The notes under the pieces: model-generated
The model's input: only the letters and a program-made list of their open reading frames with translations
What the model was told of the DNA's origin: nothing
Database searches by the model: none
Position numbers and translations under genes: made by a program
Assembly (NCBI RefSeq): GCF_900115675.1
Contig: NZ_FOXI01000006.1
Coordinates: 1-64,000 of the forward strand
Source: Halolamina pelagica
GTDB lineage: Archaea; Halobacteriota; Halobacteria; Halobacteriales; Haloferacaceae
Length of the DNA stretch: 64,000 nt
Reading direction: 5' to 3'
In this document: in pieces, positions 42,094 through 50,781 of the stretch
Layout: every line of letters starts with the position of its first letter
Numbering within the stretch: the stretch's first letter is position 1

Positions 42094-42420
42094 ATGACCG
42101 ACATCGGGGAGCGGTTGACCGAACTCGAGCGGGGCGACGACGTGTCCGTGACCGTCGACGGCCGCGAGTACTGCGGAACGGTGACGAGCACGAGCCGCAC
42201 GGAGTGTGAACTGGCCGGCGCGTTCATGGAGTCCGGCTACGTCGGCGTCAGCGTCGACCTCGACGCCGAAACCGTCGACCGCCACGGGCTCTCGACCGAC
42301 GAACTCTCGATCGGTGCCGAGGAACGGGGGCCGCGGGCGTGGGACGCCGCGACCGCGACGCTCGGGGAGTCGACGGATCTCGGTGAAGTCGGCGAGGTCG
42401 AGAGCACGAACCGGACCTGA
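42094..42420 (+). CDS. Hypothetical small beta-rich protein (108 residues)
   Basis: A 108-residue acidic protein with an N-terminal SH3-like barrel pattern (GDDVSVTVDGREYCGTVTSTS, GYVGVSVDLDAE) and a polar tail. No recognised family. It starts 46 bases after aroB', same direction, and could share its transcript. Confidence 0.6.
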   Translation: MTDIGERLTELERGDDVSVTVDGREYCGTVTSTSRTECELAGAFMESGYVGVSVDLDAETVDRHGLSTDELSIGAEERGPRAWDAATATLGESTDLGEVGEVESTNRT

Positions 42421-42518
42421 AGGGCCGACGGATCGCAGCGCACGAACTCCCCACGAACCGCGAACCCGTTCACGATACCGCCGAAACCGCTATTCCGCCG
42501 GCGCCGTACCTCCCGCTG

Positions 42519-42767
42519 ATGCCCTCCACGGACGACCGAGTACCCGATATCCGACGCGTCGGCGTCGCAACCGCAGGGATCGCGGGCGGGCTCGTGCTCC
42601 TGACTGCCGGCCTGCGGGACTTCCTCCTCTATCTCGACAGCTACGACCTGGGGATGGCCGGGACGGCGAACGGGATCGGCGGCGTCGTCGCGCTCGTCCT
42701 CGTCGGCGCCCTGCTGTTCGTCCTGGGGCTGCGAGAGACGATCGCGATGGCGACGCGGGACACGTAG
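42519..42767 (+). CDS. Small membrane protein with two hydrophobic helices (82 residues)
   Basis: An 82-residue protein with hydrophobic segments at about 14-34 and 50-70 joined by a short loop. Function unknown. It converges with the lipoprotein gene. Confidence 0.6.
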   Translation: MPSTDDRVPDIRRVGVATAGIAGGLVLLTAGLRDFLLYLDSYDLGMAGTANGIGGVVALVLVGALLFVLGLRETIAMATRDT

Positions 42768-42811
42768 CGCGGACAGTCCCGCGTCGGAACCGGCGTCCCA
42801 ATCCAGCGCGA

Positions 42812-43282
42812 TCAGCCTCCAGCCGTCCCGTTCGACGGCCGGCCGCAGTAGTCGTACAGGTCGTCGTTCCAGTGGGCGATCGCCGGCCCCTCGACCGTTC
42901 CGTCGCGGACGTCGGCGCCGATGCTGTAACACGCCGGCAGCGATCGGTCGTCGAGATCGTACCGGACGCCGTCGGTGCCGTTGTCGACGCGGATCATCAC
43001 GGTGTAGGATCGGGTCGTGTTGGCGATCTCCGGCGGCGCGATCCGTGCGGTGTCGACGGCGTGTTCGGTCCGTGCAGAGAGGGTTCGCGTCGTCCAGTGG
43101 ACCACCGTCTCGTTGTGCAGCACCACGATATCCACCGTGTGCGAGACGTCGTCGCGGTTCGTCACGTACACGTCACGGAGGACCGACGACTCGTCCTCGA
43201 CCGCCGGCGTCGACGCCGGCCCGGCACAGCCGGCGAGCAGGACGAGTACCGAGAGGAGGGCGATCAGACGGGGCGGAGACAC
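42812..43282 (-). CDS. Haloarchaeal lipoprotein (156 residues)
   Basis: A secreted, lipid-anchored protein. From the GTG at 43282 a compact signal SPPRLIALLSVLVLLAGC ends in a lipobox whose Cys would be the anchored residue; a GTG at 43318 would add 12 polar residues and is less likely. The mature domain is beta-rich with VYVTNRDDVSHTVDIVVLHNE, an immunoglobulin-like pattern, and two further cysteines (PACYS, YDYCG) that may pair. Role unknown. It lies 74 bases downstream of tRNA-Ser on the same strand. Confidence 0.72.
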   Translation of the reverse strand: MSPPRLIALLSVLVLLAGCAGPASTPAVEDESSVLRDVYVTNRDDVSHTVDIVVLHNETVVHWTTRTLSARTEHAVDTARIAPPEIANTTRSYTVMIRVDNGTDGVRYDLDDRSLPACYSIGADVRDGTVEGPAIAHWNDDLYDYCGRPSNGTAGG

Positions 43283-43355
43283 GGTCGGCGTTGTGTCGGC
43301 CTCCGTCAAAAAGGTCACCGCAGCAACCGCTGCTCGCAGGTGGCGTCGACAGAAA

Positions 43356-43437
43356 CGCCAGGACTGGGATTTGAACCCAGAATCCCATAAGGGAACACGC
43401 TTTCCAGGCGTGCGCCTTACCGTTCGGCCATCCTGGC
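43356..43437 (-). tRNA. tRNA-Ser (anticodon GGA)
   Basis: On the minus strand the 7-bp acceptor stem GCCAGGA/TCCTGGC pairs perfectly, followed by discriminator G, the usual one for serine. The T arm CTGGG-TTCAAAT-CCCAG, a long class-II variable arm (TTCCC-TTAT-GGGAT) and the anticodon stem-loop CACGC-CTGGAAA-GCGTG (written on its own strand) are complete. Anticodon GGA reads UCC and UCU. No intron; no CCA is encoded. Confidence 0.97.
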
Positions 43438-43464
43438 TCGGCCGAATCTACCGCCCTGTGCGGG

Positions 43465-43671
43465 TTAAGTCCTTCCTTTCGTTCGCAGTCGGTGCTCAGT
43501 GGCGTACGCGACGCCGGCGGTTACCAGGCCGACGCCGACCGCGGCGGCGCCGACGACCGGGATCGACGCCGGGAACGGACTGACCCCGAGCTGGTAGGCC
43601 TGCACCGCCACGAGGAAGGCCAGCAGGCCCACCACTCCCCACAGCAGCGCCGACTTCGCACGGGGACGCAC
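43465..43671 (-). CDS. Small two-helix membrane protein (68 residues)
   Basis: A 68-residue protein with two membrane helices (about 8-27 and 35-57) and a basic C-terminus. The GTG start at 43671 lies one base after the RidA stop, so the two are co-transcribed. Function unknown. Confidence 0.65.
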   Translation of the reverse strand: MRPRAKSALLWGVVGLLAFLVAVQAYQLGVSPFPASIPVVGAAAVGVGLVTAGVAYATEHRLRTKGRT

Positions 43672-43672
43672 C

Positions 43673-44053
43673 TTACTCGAGGCTGACGACGGCCTCGATC
43701 TCGACGCCGACGCCCTTCGGGAGCGCGCCGGCCTGCACGGCGCTGCGGGCCGGCGGTTCGTCGTCGAAGTAGCTCGCGTACGTGTCGTTCATCGCCTCGA
43801 AGTCGTCGATGTCGGCGAGGAACACCGTCGTCTTCAGCACGTCGTCCATCGACGCGCCCGCCTCCTCGACGATGGCCGAGAGGTTGTCGAGCGACTGCTC
43901 GGCCTGCGTGGCGATGTCCTCGTCGTCGAGGAGTTCGCCGTCGGGCGTCAGCGGGATCTGGCCCGCGGTGAACATGATCTCGCCGTCGGTCGTCGCCTGA
44001 CTGTACGCGCCCACCGCCTCGGGGGCGTTCTCGGTGTGGATGGTCTCCTTCAT
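43673..44053 (-). CDS. RidA-family enamine/imine deaminase
   Basis: A 126-residue RidA protein, hydrolysing reactive 2-aminoacrylate-type enamines formed by PLP enzymes. The family ending PPARSAVQAGALPKGVGVEIEAV contains the catalytic Arg103, and PEAVGAYSQA near the start is typical. Such enamines come from threonine/serine dehydratases, one of which is encoded about 1 kb away at 45043; the two are not in one operon. Confidence 0.93.
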   Translation of the reverse strand: MKETIHTENAPEAVGAYSQATTDGEIMFTAGQIPLTPDGELLDDEDIATQAEQSLDNLSAIVEEAGASMDDVLKTTVFLADIDDFEAMNDTYASYFDDEPPARSAVQAGALPKGVGVEIEAVVSLE

Positions 44054-44140
44054 GCTCGGGAGTGGCGCCGGACTCCCCTTAACTCTCACTACACCGAACC
44101 GAGGCGACGCTTCAAGTACGATGCCGCGCCAACCACGACC

Positions 44141-45046
44141 GTGAACCGACCGCTCGCCCGCATTCGCTGCGCGGTGACGGGAGCCATCGTCGCCGCCGTG
44201 CTGGCCGTCGCCGCCGCGGCGCTGGCCCGCCTCGCCGTCGCGCTCCGGCGTTCCCGAGAGCAAGCCCGCGACGTACCGCTCTCGCCGGTCAAGGCCGGCC
44301 AGTACGTCGGTCCGGGGTTCGCCGAGCGCGAGGGGCTGACGACGGGCGGGGAGCCAGCCGGCGAAGTCGCCGACGTGGCCCACTTCGCCGGCGAGGCGTT
44401 CGATCCCGACCGGCTCGATCCGGAAGTGCGGCGGTTCTACGAGCGGACCGCCGACTACGGGATGCGCTACCGGGCACGCTGGCACCGGCCGTTCCGCACC
44501 GGCGCGGCGCTGGCGAGCCTGCTCACGGGGCGGATCGAACAGCTCAACCTGCCGGGACCGGGCGACGAGTCGTGGCACCGGCTGGAGAGCCGGTTTCTGG
44601 ACGTCGAGGAGCCCGGCGCCGTCGCGGTCGGCGACGACCCGACCGAACCGGCCCGCGAGGACGTGCGGGCGTGGGTCCGAACAGACCCCGAGACCGGCGA
44701 GGCGGTGTTCGTCGCGCTCTACGCCACCCACCACCGCGACGGCGAGGGGTTCGTGAACATCTCCGTCCCGATCCCGGGCGGCGGCGTCGACACCGTGTTG
44801 CGGCCGGAGAACCTCGAACCCGACGCCGAGCGGGAAGACCGAACGGGGATTCGGCTCGCCACCGACGCCGTCGGCGACCCCGGACTCTACCTCCGGACGC
44901 CGGTGGGTGCGTTCGCGGTGCCCGGCGGCCAGCGGTTCGAGGTGTGGCCCCCGGTGGACGACGACGAACCGCTCCGCGCCACCCACGAGATGTGGCTGCT
45001 GGGCCGGCCGTTCCTGACCGTCGAGTACGAGATCGAGCGCGCCTAG
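44141..45046 (+). CDS. Membrane-anchored hypothetical protein (301 residues)
   Basis: A 301-residue protein. One N-terminal hydrophobic helix (about 10-35) anchors an otherwise soluble domain with several beta strands (EAVFVALYATHHRDGEGFVNISVP; HEMWLLGRPFLTVEYEIERA). No family recognised. GTG 44141 is used because TTCAAGTA about 30 bases upstream fits a leaderless promoter; the in-frame extension before it crosses that promoter. Its TAG shares bases with the convergent stop at 45043 (CTAG). Confidence 0.6.
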   Translation: MNRPLARIRCAVTGAIVAAVLAVAAAALARLAVALRRSREQARDVPLSPVKAGQYVGPGFAEREGLTTGGEPAGEVADVAHFAGEAFDPDRLDPEVRRFYERTADYGMRYRARWHRPFRTGAALASLLTGRIEQLNLPGPGDESWHRLESRFLDVEEPGAVAVGDDPTEPAREDVRAWVRTDPETGEAVFVALYATHHRDGEGFVNISVPIPGGGVDTVLRPENLEPDAEREDRTGIRLATDAVGDPGLYLRTPVGAFAVPGGQRFEVWPPVDDDEPLRATHEMWLLGRPFLTVEYEIERA

Positions 45047-46254
45047 ACCAGCGTCTCGACCTCGTACCCGTGTGCCTCCAGCGCGGCGAGCAGTTCGTCG
45101 ACGTGATCGTGGCCGTGAGTCTCGAGGTCGATCACCACGTCCGCCGCGTTCATCGCCACGTCGCGGGAGGTTCGGTCGTGCTGGATGCCGTAGATGTTGG
45201 CGTTGTGGTCGGCGATGATGTCCACCAGTCGCTGGAGCGATCCGGGGTTGTCCTCGAGCTCGGTCCGGATCTTGATGTACCGACCCATCTGCACCAGCCC
45301 CCGGACGACGACCGTGGTGAGGTCGTTGAGGTCGATGTTGCCGCCACAGAGTGCGGGAACGATGATCTCGTCGTCCTCGTAGTCGAACGTCTCGGCCAGC
45401 ACCGCCGCCAGCGGCACCGCACCGGCACCCTCGACCAGCGTCTTCGAGCGCTCGAGCAGGTACGTCAGCGCCAGCGCGATCTCGTTGTCCGAGACGGTCA
45501 CCACCTCGTCGACGCGCTCCTGGATGACCTCCCACGGCGTCTGGCCGACCGAGCGCGTGGCGATCCCGTCGGCGATCGTGTCGACGGCATCGATCTCCTG
45601 CCGGGAGCCCTTCTCCAGGGACTGCGCGACGCTCGAGGCACCCTCGGCCTGGACGCCGATCACGCGCACGTCGTCGAGTGTCGCCTTCAGCGCCGTCGCG
45701 ATCCCCGAGATCAGCCCGCCGCCGCCGATGGGGACGATCACCGTGTCCGCCTCGGGGCACTGCTCGGCGATCTCGAGGCCGATCGTCCCCTGGCCGGCCA
45801 TCACGTACTCGTCGTCGAAGGCGTGGACGTAGGTCCGCCCCTCCGCCGCCTCGATCTCGTGGGCGCGGTCCTGGGCGTCGTTGTAGTCGGCGCCGGAGAG
45901 GATCACCTCGCCGCCGTACCCCTCGGTCGCCTCGACTTTGGCGATCGGCGCGTGCTCGGGCATGACGATCTTGGCGTCGACGCCCGCGCGGGTCGCCGCG
46001 AGCGCGACCCCCTGGGCGTGGTTGCCGGCACTGGCAGTGATCACGCCCGCCTCCTTCTCGGCCTCGGAGAGCGTGGCGATGCGGTTCATCGCGCCACGGA
46101 TCTTGAACGAGCCGGTGCGCTGGAAGTTCTCCAGTTTCGGCCGCACGTCGGCGCCGGTCATCCGGGAGAAGCTGTGGGAGTACTCCAGCGGCGTGACCCG
46201 AGCGACCTCGGTCACCCGGTCGCGGGCCGCCTCCACGTCGGCGAGCGAGAGCAT
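45043..46254 (-). CDS. ilvA: Threonine ammonia-lyase with C-terminal ACT domain
   Basis: A 403-residue PLP enzyme converting threonine to 2-oxobutanoate, the first step to isoleucine (or threonine catabolism). The PLP lysine is Lys51 in QRTGSFKIRGA, and the phosphate loop is PIGGGGLISG. Residues about 325-403 form an ACT-type regulatory domain (IKIRTELEDNPGSLQRLVDIIADHNANI). The start ATG 46254 was chosen because the extension upstream has no homologous character. The catalytic type (biosynthetic or catabolic) cannot be told from sequence. Confidence 0.92.
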   Translation of the reverse strand: MLSLADVEAARDRVTEVARVTPLEYSHSFSRMTGADVRPKLENFQRTGSFKIRGAMNRIATLSEAEKEAGVITASAGNHAQGVALAATRAGVDAKIVMPEHAPIAKVEATEGYGGEVILSGADYNDAQDRAHEIEAAEGRTYVHAFDDEYVMAGQGTIGLEIAEQCPEADTVIVPIGGGGLISGIATALKATLDDVRVIGVQAEGASSVAQSLEKGSRQEIDAVDTIADGIATRSVGQTPWEVIQERVDEVVTVSDNEIALALTYLLERSKTLVEGAGAVPLAAVLAETFDYEDDEIIVPALCGGNIDLNDLTTVVVRGLVQMGRYIKIRTELEDNPGSLQRLVDIIADHNANIYGIQHDRTSRDVAMNAADVVIDLETHGHDHVDELLAALEAHGYEVETLV

Positions 46255-46488
46255 ACCCACGACGGTTCCACGGCTATCGCTAAGGAGTTTCGGTGCGCAA
46301 AGGGGGAAAGGGGGAAACGCACGCGTCACACTGCGTGCACTCACCCGTTGGGAGTCCCCGGGCATAAGGCTACCCCGACCGTGGTGAAAGTGGAATCGAC
46401 GGACATCCCCGCCACAGCTCGGAAATGTCGAACGCGGTAACCGACTGTCACCAGTCATCGGCGCCGCCAGCCGGGGTCGCAGCGGCGG

Positions 46489-46929
46489 TCACTGCGGCCG
46501 GACACACACGTCGTGCTCGCGCAGGTACGCCCGAACGCGGTCGTCGAACCCGGCGGATCCGTCGCCGCCGTCCGGCCAGCTCACCTCGTCTCCGACGCCG
46601 AGCCGCCCGGGATCGCCGACGTACACCGCCGCCGTCGTGTCGAGTCCGGATCCCCCCTCACGATCACCCTCCCGTGGCTCGACGGGCTCGATCGGTACGG
46701 GAACCCGAACGTAGAGCCCGTCGTTCACGCCCTCGTAGGCGTCGAGGGCGCCGATCTCGTCGGTCCGGAGGAGTCGCCCGCCGGTCTCGCCGCCGGGCGC
46801 GAGCGTGGGGTACTCGCCCTGCACGGGGTGGAGCCCCGACAGCACCGCCGAGCCGAGAAAGGTGAAGGAGTCGACGACGGAGCCGACCCGCTCGGGTTCG
46901 GTCAGGGTGCCGTAGACGAACACGTCCAT
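46489..46929 (-). CDS. Gamma-glutamylcyclotransferase-fold protein
   Basis: A 146-residue GGCT-like protein with the opening VFVYGTLTEPERVG, the substrate-binding YGTL motif, and GRLLRTDEIGALDAYEGV with the likely catalytic Glu region. It would process gamma-glutamyl compounds; haloarchaea use gamma-glutamylcysteine as thiol, a plausible link. The start ATG 46929 begins at the first strand. The 234 bases before the threonine ammonia-lyase (46255-46488) hold GC-rich spacer with a small palindrome and no gene I can support. Confidence 0.82.
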   Translation of the reverse strand: MDVFVYGTLTEPERVGSVVDSFTFLGSAVLSGLHPVQGEYPTLAPGGETGGRLLRTDEIGALDAYEGVNDGLYVRVPVPIEPVEPREGDREGGSGLDTTAAVYVGDPGRLGVGDEVSWPDGGDGSAGFDDRVRAYLREHDVCVRPQ

Positions 46930-47050
46930 GTGACCGATTCGCACTCGACGGGGAAAGCGCCGTCGGCCCCTCGGCGCCGTCGCGGCGACGGGGAGCCGCG
47001 ACGGACACCCGAACGCAACCGATTTCCGCGCCGCCCGACCAGGGGCGGCC

Positions 47051-48223
47051 ATGCGCGTCAGCGAGGGCGACGTGGAAGTCGAGGCGCCCGATCCCCGGGA
47101 CGGCAGCAGCGAGGGCGCCGGTGACGCCGTGTTCTTCAACCCCGAGATGGAGTTGAACCGCGACCTCACCGTGGCGGTGTTGCGCGCCTACGCCGAACGC
47201 ACCGACGCCGGCGCGGCGAACGTCGACAGCGGCGGCGGGGAACGCACCCTCTCCTACCTCGACGCGATGACCGCGACCGGCGTCCGCGCGGCCCGGGCGG
47301 CCGAGGCCGGCTACGACGTGACCGCCGCCGACGTGGACCCCGAGGCGGCCGACCTCGCCCGCGAGAACCTCGCGCTGAACGATCTCCCCGGCGAAGTCGT
47401 CGAGTCCGACGCCAACGTGCTGCTGCACTCCGAGCGCTTCGACGTGGTCGACCTCGACCCGTTCGGGACCCCGATGCCCTTCGCCGACGCCGCCGTCGCC
47501 GGCACCCGGAAGCTGCTCTGTGTCACCGCGACCGACACCGCGCCGCTCTGTGGCGCCCACTTCGACTCCGGGGTACGGAAGTACGACACTGTCCCCAGAA
47601 ACACCGACTTCCACCGCGAGATGGGGCTGCGCGTGCTGATCGGCGCGCTCTCCCGCGTCGCCGCCCGTCGGGACGTGGCGGTCGAACCGATCTGCTCGCA
47701 CGCGACGCGACACTACGCCCGGACGTACCTCGACCTGACGCACAAGGCCACCGCGGCGGACAAGGCCCTCCAGTGGCTGGGGTTCGTCCACCACTGCGAG
47801 GACTGCCTCTACCGCGAACACGAGTTCGGCCGGATCGCCCACCCGCCCGAGGACTGCCCGAACTGCGGCTCCGCGCGCTGTTCGACCGCCGGGCCGATCT
47901 GGCTCGGCCCGATCGTCGACAACGAGTTCGTCGACGCCGTCGCCGACGAGGTGACGCCGAACATGGGCGAGTGGAAGCGCGTGAGCCGGCTGCTCGACGC
48001 GCTCGGCGCGGAGCTCGACACGCCGACGCACTACGACCAGCACCGGCTCTGCAAGCAGTGGGGCGCGCCCGCGAACAAGCTGGAGGAGTTCCTCGACGAC
48101 CTTCGGGACGCCGGCTACGAGGCCAGCCCGGCCCACTACGGCGGCACCTGTTTCAAGACCGACGCCGACGTGACCGAGATCAGGGAGGCCGCTGAACCGG
48201 CAGTCGACACGACCGGGGAGTAG
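47051..48223 (+). CDS. trm1: tRNA (guanine26-N2)-dimethyltransferase
   Basis: A 390-residue Trm1 enzyme that dimethylates G26 of tRNA with S-adenosylmethionine. The SAM-binding loop [15 protein letters not shown] (70-84), the catalytic motif DLDPFGTP (134-141) and the C-terminal zinc site CEDCLY, CPNCGS are all present. The last part [20 protein letters not shown] matches the family. It is head-to-head with the GGCT gene across a 121-base promoter region. Confidence 0.96.
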   Translation: MRVSEGDVEVEAPDPRDGSSEGAGDAVFFNPEMELNRDLTVAVLRAYAERTDAGAANVDSGGGERTLSYLDAMTATGVRAARAAEAGYDVTAADVDPEAADLARENLALNDLPGEVVESDANVLLHSERFDVVDLDPFGTPMPFADAAVAGTRKLLCVTATDTAPLCGAHFDSGVRKYDTVPRNTDFHREMGLRVLIGALSRVAARRDVAVEPICSHATRHYARTYLDLTHKATAADKALQWLGFVHHCEDCLYREHEFGRIAHPPEDCPNCGSARCSTAGPIWLGPIVDNEFVDAVADEVTPNMGEWKRVSRLLDALGAELDTPTHYDQHRLCKQWGAPANKLEEFLDDLRDAGYEASPAHYGGTCFKTDADVTEIREAAEPAVDTTGE

Positions 48224-48226
48224 CCC

Positions 48227-49393
48227 TCACGCCGCCCGTGGGTTCACCGTCTCGTGGATCCCCAGCACCAGCGCCGGCACGACCAGCATGAAGACGTGCT
48301 CCTCCAGCGGGATGCCCAGTAGCTCGATCCCGGTCCGCATCGGGATCGCGAACACCCCCACCTCCAGCGTGTACCAGTCCCAGACGTACGCGACGGGGTA
48401 CAGCACCGGAATCGTCCGTGCGGCCCGGCGGAGCGCGCCGTCGCCGGCCCGGCGCAGCAGCGCGAGCGCGGCGGCGCCGAAGACCACCTCGGTCGCGAGG
48501 TAGGTGTACGAACCCAGCACGGTGATGTCCGGGGGCGACGCGCCCGCGAGCGGTTCGAAGAAGACCGCCACGAGCAGCACCGCGAGGAAGAGGTACGCCC
48601 CCCGGACGAGCAGCATCGTCGCCGTCTCGGGGTCGCGGCCGAGCGCGACGGCGGCGACGGCGCCGTAGACGAGACTCGCCGCCGGGGCACTCGGCGGGAG
48701 CACCCCGACGATCGAGAGCGGGACGACCGCGAACAGTCCAACGCCGAGCGCCGCCGTGGCGAGCGCGCGGGCGCGACGCTGCCCCAGCGCGACGGCCACG
48801 GTGCGCTTCTCGATCGAGCGGTCGTACGCGTAGTCCTGCGCGTCGTCGACGACCTTCACGCCCCCGAGCACGGTCACGAGCACCGCCGCCAGCGCGAGCG
48901 GCCGAGTCGCGAGCACGCCAGTCTGGGCCGCGTAGCCCGTCAACAGACAGAGGCCGACCCCCACGGGGTAGCCGAGCGTGGTGGTAGCCGGGTTGGTGTC
49001 GAACTGCGGTGCGTGGAAGTAGCCGATCGCCCACATCGGCGCCGCCACGGCCGCCGCGAGGAGGTTTCCGAGCACGGCGAGCCCGCCGAGACACGCGAGG
49101 AAACCGACCGTCGCCGCGGCGAGGCCGAGCCGACAGCCGAACACGGTCAGCGGGTGGTCGTCGTCCTCGCCGCGGCGGTGGAAGTCCACGTAGCCGTCCT
49201 TCACGTGGGCGGTGTAGACGGCGAAGAAGGCGGCGCCGGCGGCGATCAGCGCGGTTCGGGGGGCGAACGGGCCCGCCAGCGCGGCGCCGAACACCGCCGT
49301 CGCGACCGGCGGGAGCATGAACACCGGATGCACCTGCGACGCGTACGCGCTGGCGAGGGCGGCGGGGCCGCTCCCGTGGCGGGCGATGGCCAT
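48227..49393 (-). CDS. UbiA prenyltransferase fused to a lycopene-cyclase half-domain
   Basis: A 388-residue membrane protein in two parts. Residues about 15-280 are a UbiA prenyltransferase: first Asp-rich motif KDGYVD (65-70), second motif VVDDAQDYAYD (181-191) and about eight helices. Residues about 290-385 match a single lycopene-cyclase (CrtYc/d-like) repeat: YLATEVVF (298-305), VWDWYTLEVGVFAI (337-350) and PLEEHVFML (362-370). In haloarchaea UbiA proteins extend lycopene to C50 bacterioruberin precursors. The added cyclase half suggests cyclised C50 carotenoids, if a partner half exists elsewhere. Membrane-located. Ends three bases after trm1. Confidence 0.8.
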   Translation of the reverse strand: MAIARHGSGPAALASAYASQVHPVFMLPPVATAVFGAALAGPFAPRTALIAAGAAFFAVYTAHVKDGYVDFHRRGEDDDHPLTVFGCRLGLAAATVGFLACLGGLAVLGNLLAAAVAAPMWAIGYFHAPQFDTNPATTTLGYPVGVGLCLLTGYAAQTGVLATRPLALAAVLVTVLGGVKVVDDAQDYAYDRSIEKRTVAVALGQRRARALATAALGVGLFAVVPLSIVGVLPPSAPAASLVYGAVAAVALGRDPETATMLLVRGAYLFLAVLLVAVFFEPLAGASPPDITVLGSYTYLATEVVFGAAALALLRRAGDGALRRAARTIPVLYPVAYVWDWYTLEVGVFAIPMRTGIELLGIPLEEHVFMLVVPALVLGIHETVNPRAA

Positions 49394-49494
49394 GTGGTGT
49401 GTTAGGTAGGATCACCAATAAGTGACGCGACGGGGGTGGTCGACGGGGCCGTCGCTCCACGGGGTTCTTGTAACGCGCTCGCCTATCTGGCGTC

Positions 49495-50781
49495 GTGCTA
49501 TCACGTCTCCGGAGCGCTCTCGGGACGGGCAAGCGCGTCGGCGTCGTCGCCAAGGAACAGGAGCTCACGTTCCTCGCGGCGGCGGTGGCGTACTACGCGT
49601 TCGTCTCGCTGATCCCCGCGGCGGTGTTGGCGCTGATCGTCGCCACCACCGTCGGCGGCGAGCAGCTGGCGACCGTCCTGCTCGAGTCGACCAGCCAGTT
49701 CCTCACCCCGAGCGGACAGGAAGTGCTCACTACCGCACTCACCGCCAGCGAGGGGCGGGGGAGCGCGACCCTCCTGGGGCTGGCGTTCCTGCTCTGGGGG
49801 ACGCTCAAGGTGTTCCGCGCGCTCGACACCGCCTTCAGCGAGATCTACGGCGTCGAACACGGGGGCACGGCGCTCGATCAGGTGATCGACTCGCTGGTCG
49901 TCGTGGTGGGCATCGGCACCTCGATGACGCTGATGTTCGCGCTGGCCGGCGCGTTCGCGGCGTTCAGCCTCGGCATCGTCGTCGAAGCGCTCGGCGTGCT
50001 CACGCTGCCGATCCTGCTGACCGCCGCCTTCCTCCCACTCTTCTACCGGTTCCCCGACACGGCCGTCACCGTCCGGGAGGTGCTTCCCGGCGCCCTCGTC
50101 GCCGCCGTGGTCTGGACCGCGATGCAGGCGGGGTTCCAGCTCTACGCCAGCGTCGCCAGTACTTCCGCCTACGGCATCGTGGGCGGGGTGATCCTGCTGG
50201 TGACGTGGCTCTACCTCGCCGGCGCCGCCGTGATGCTGGGCGCCGTCGTCAACGTCGTGCTCGCGGAGGACAGGGTTGCAGGGCCCGACGAGGCTGCGGG
50301 TGGCCGTGCCGGTAGCCCCCCGGACGCCGGGGCGCATCGTGCAGCGGCGAGCCATGACCGGCAGTTCCAAGGGCACCGGGAGCCAGCCTCGGAGTACATG
50401 GCAGAGCGCGAACCCCGCGGCGCGCCAGACGTCGCCGACCTCGCGGAGGAAGTCGAGGAGCTCCGGTCCGAGCTCGACGGCTTCGAGGAGGACGTCGAGC
50501 AGCGGACCGTCGACCGGCCACAGCTGGAGGCCGACCTCAAGGCGTACGTCCGCGCCCGGATGCGTCAGGGGAAAGCCACCGGCTGGGGGCCGTACCTCGT
50601 GTTGCTGTACGGCACCGTGATGAGCCTCGGCGCGTTCTACTGGCTCCAGGGCTGGCCGGCCGTCGCGGCGATGCTCGTCACCTTCACCTCCACGCTCGGC
50701 CTCTACGTCCTGTTCGTCCTGTTCGGCGGCGTCATCGGCGCCGTGAGAACCGCAGGCGGCGTCGCCGAGCGCCTCCGGTAG
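49495..50781 (+). CDS. YihY/BrkB-family membrane protein with C-terminal extension
   Basis: A 428-residue membrane protein. Residues 1-265 form the BrkB core of six helices (FLAAAVAYYAFVSLIPAAVL, VFRALDTAFSEIYGVE). A 100-residue soluble stretch follows, with an unusual Ser/His/Gln/Gly-rich linker (about 265-310) and a coiled coil (VADLAEEVEELRSELDGFEED), and then two more helices (about 365-420). The family function is unresolved. The start is GTG 49495; the stop touches the start of the PAP2 gene with no gap. Confidence 0.8.
   Translation: MLSRLRSALGTGKRVGVVAKEQELTFLAAAVAYYAFVSLIPAAVLALIVATTVGGEQLATVLLESTSQFLTPSGQEVLTTALTASEGRGSATLLGLAFLLWGTLKVFRALDTAFSEIYGVEHGGTALDQVIDSLVVVVGIGTSMTLMFALAGAFAAFSLGIVVEALGVLTLPILLTAAFLPLFYRFPDTAVTVREVLPGALVAAVVWTAMQAGFQLYASVASTSAYGIVGGVILLVTWLYLAGAAVMLGAVVNVVLAEDRVAGPDEAAGGRAGSPPDAGAHRAAASHDRQFQGHREPASEYMAEREPRGAPDVADLAEEVEELRSELDGFEEDVEQRTVDRPQLEADLKAYVRARMRQGKATGWGPYLVLLYGTVMSLGAFYWLQGWPAVAAMLVTFTSTLGLYVLFVLFGGVIGAVRTAGGVAERLR

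Noticed and set aside
39343-42285. 980-codon minus-strand frame over the MFS and aroB' genes
   Set aside because: Only the last 56 codons (zinc-finger protein) look real; the remainder is antisense to two solid genes.
43318-43318. GTG at 43318 as the lipoprotein start
   Set aside because: It would put 12 polar residues before the signal peptide; the GTG at 43282 gives a normal compact lipoprotein signal.
46255-46488. Small RNA or gene in the 234-base gap, with a GCACGC/GCGTGC palindrome and GGGGGAAA tandem
   Set aside because: No promoter, conserved fold or coding frame could be supported; probably spacer.
49422-50315. Alternative frame over the BrkB gene as evidence of a frameshift
   Set aside because: Translation is Arg-rich with no membrane helices; the frame used gives the expected BrkB core.
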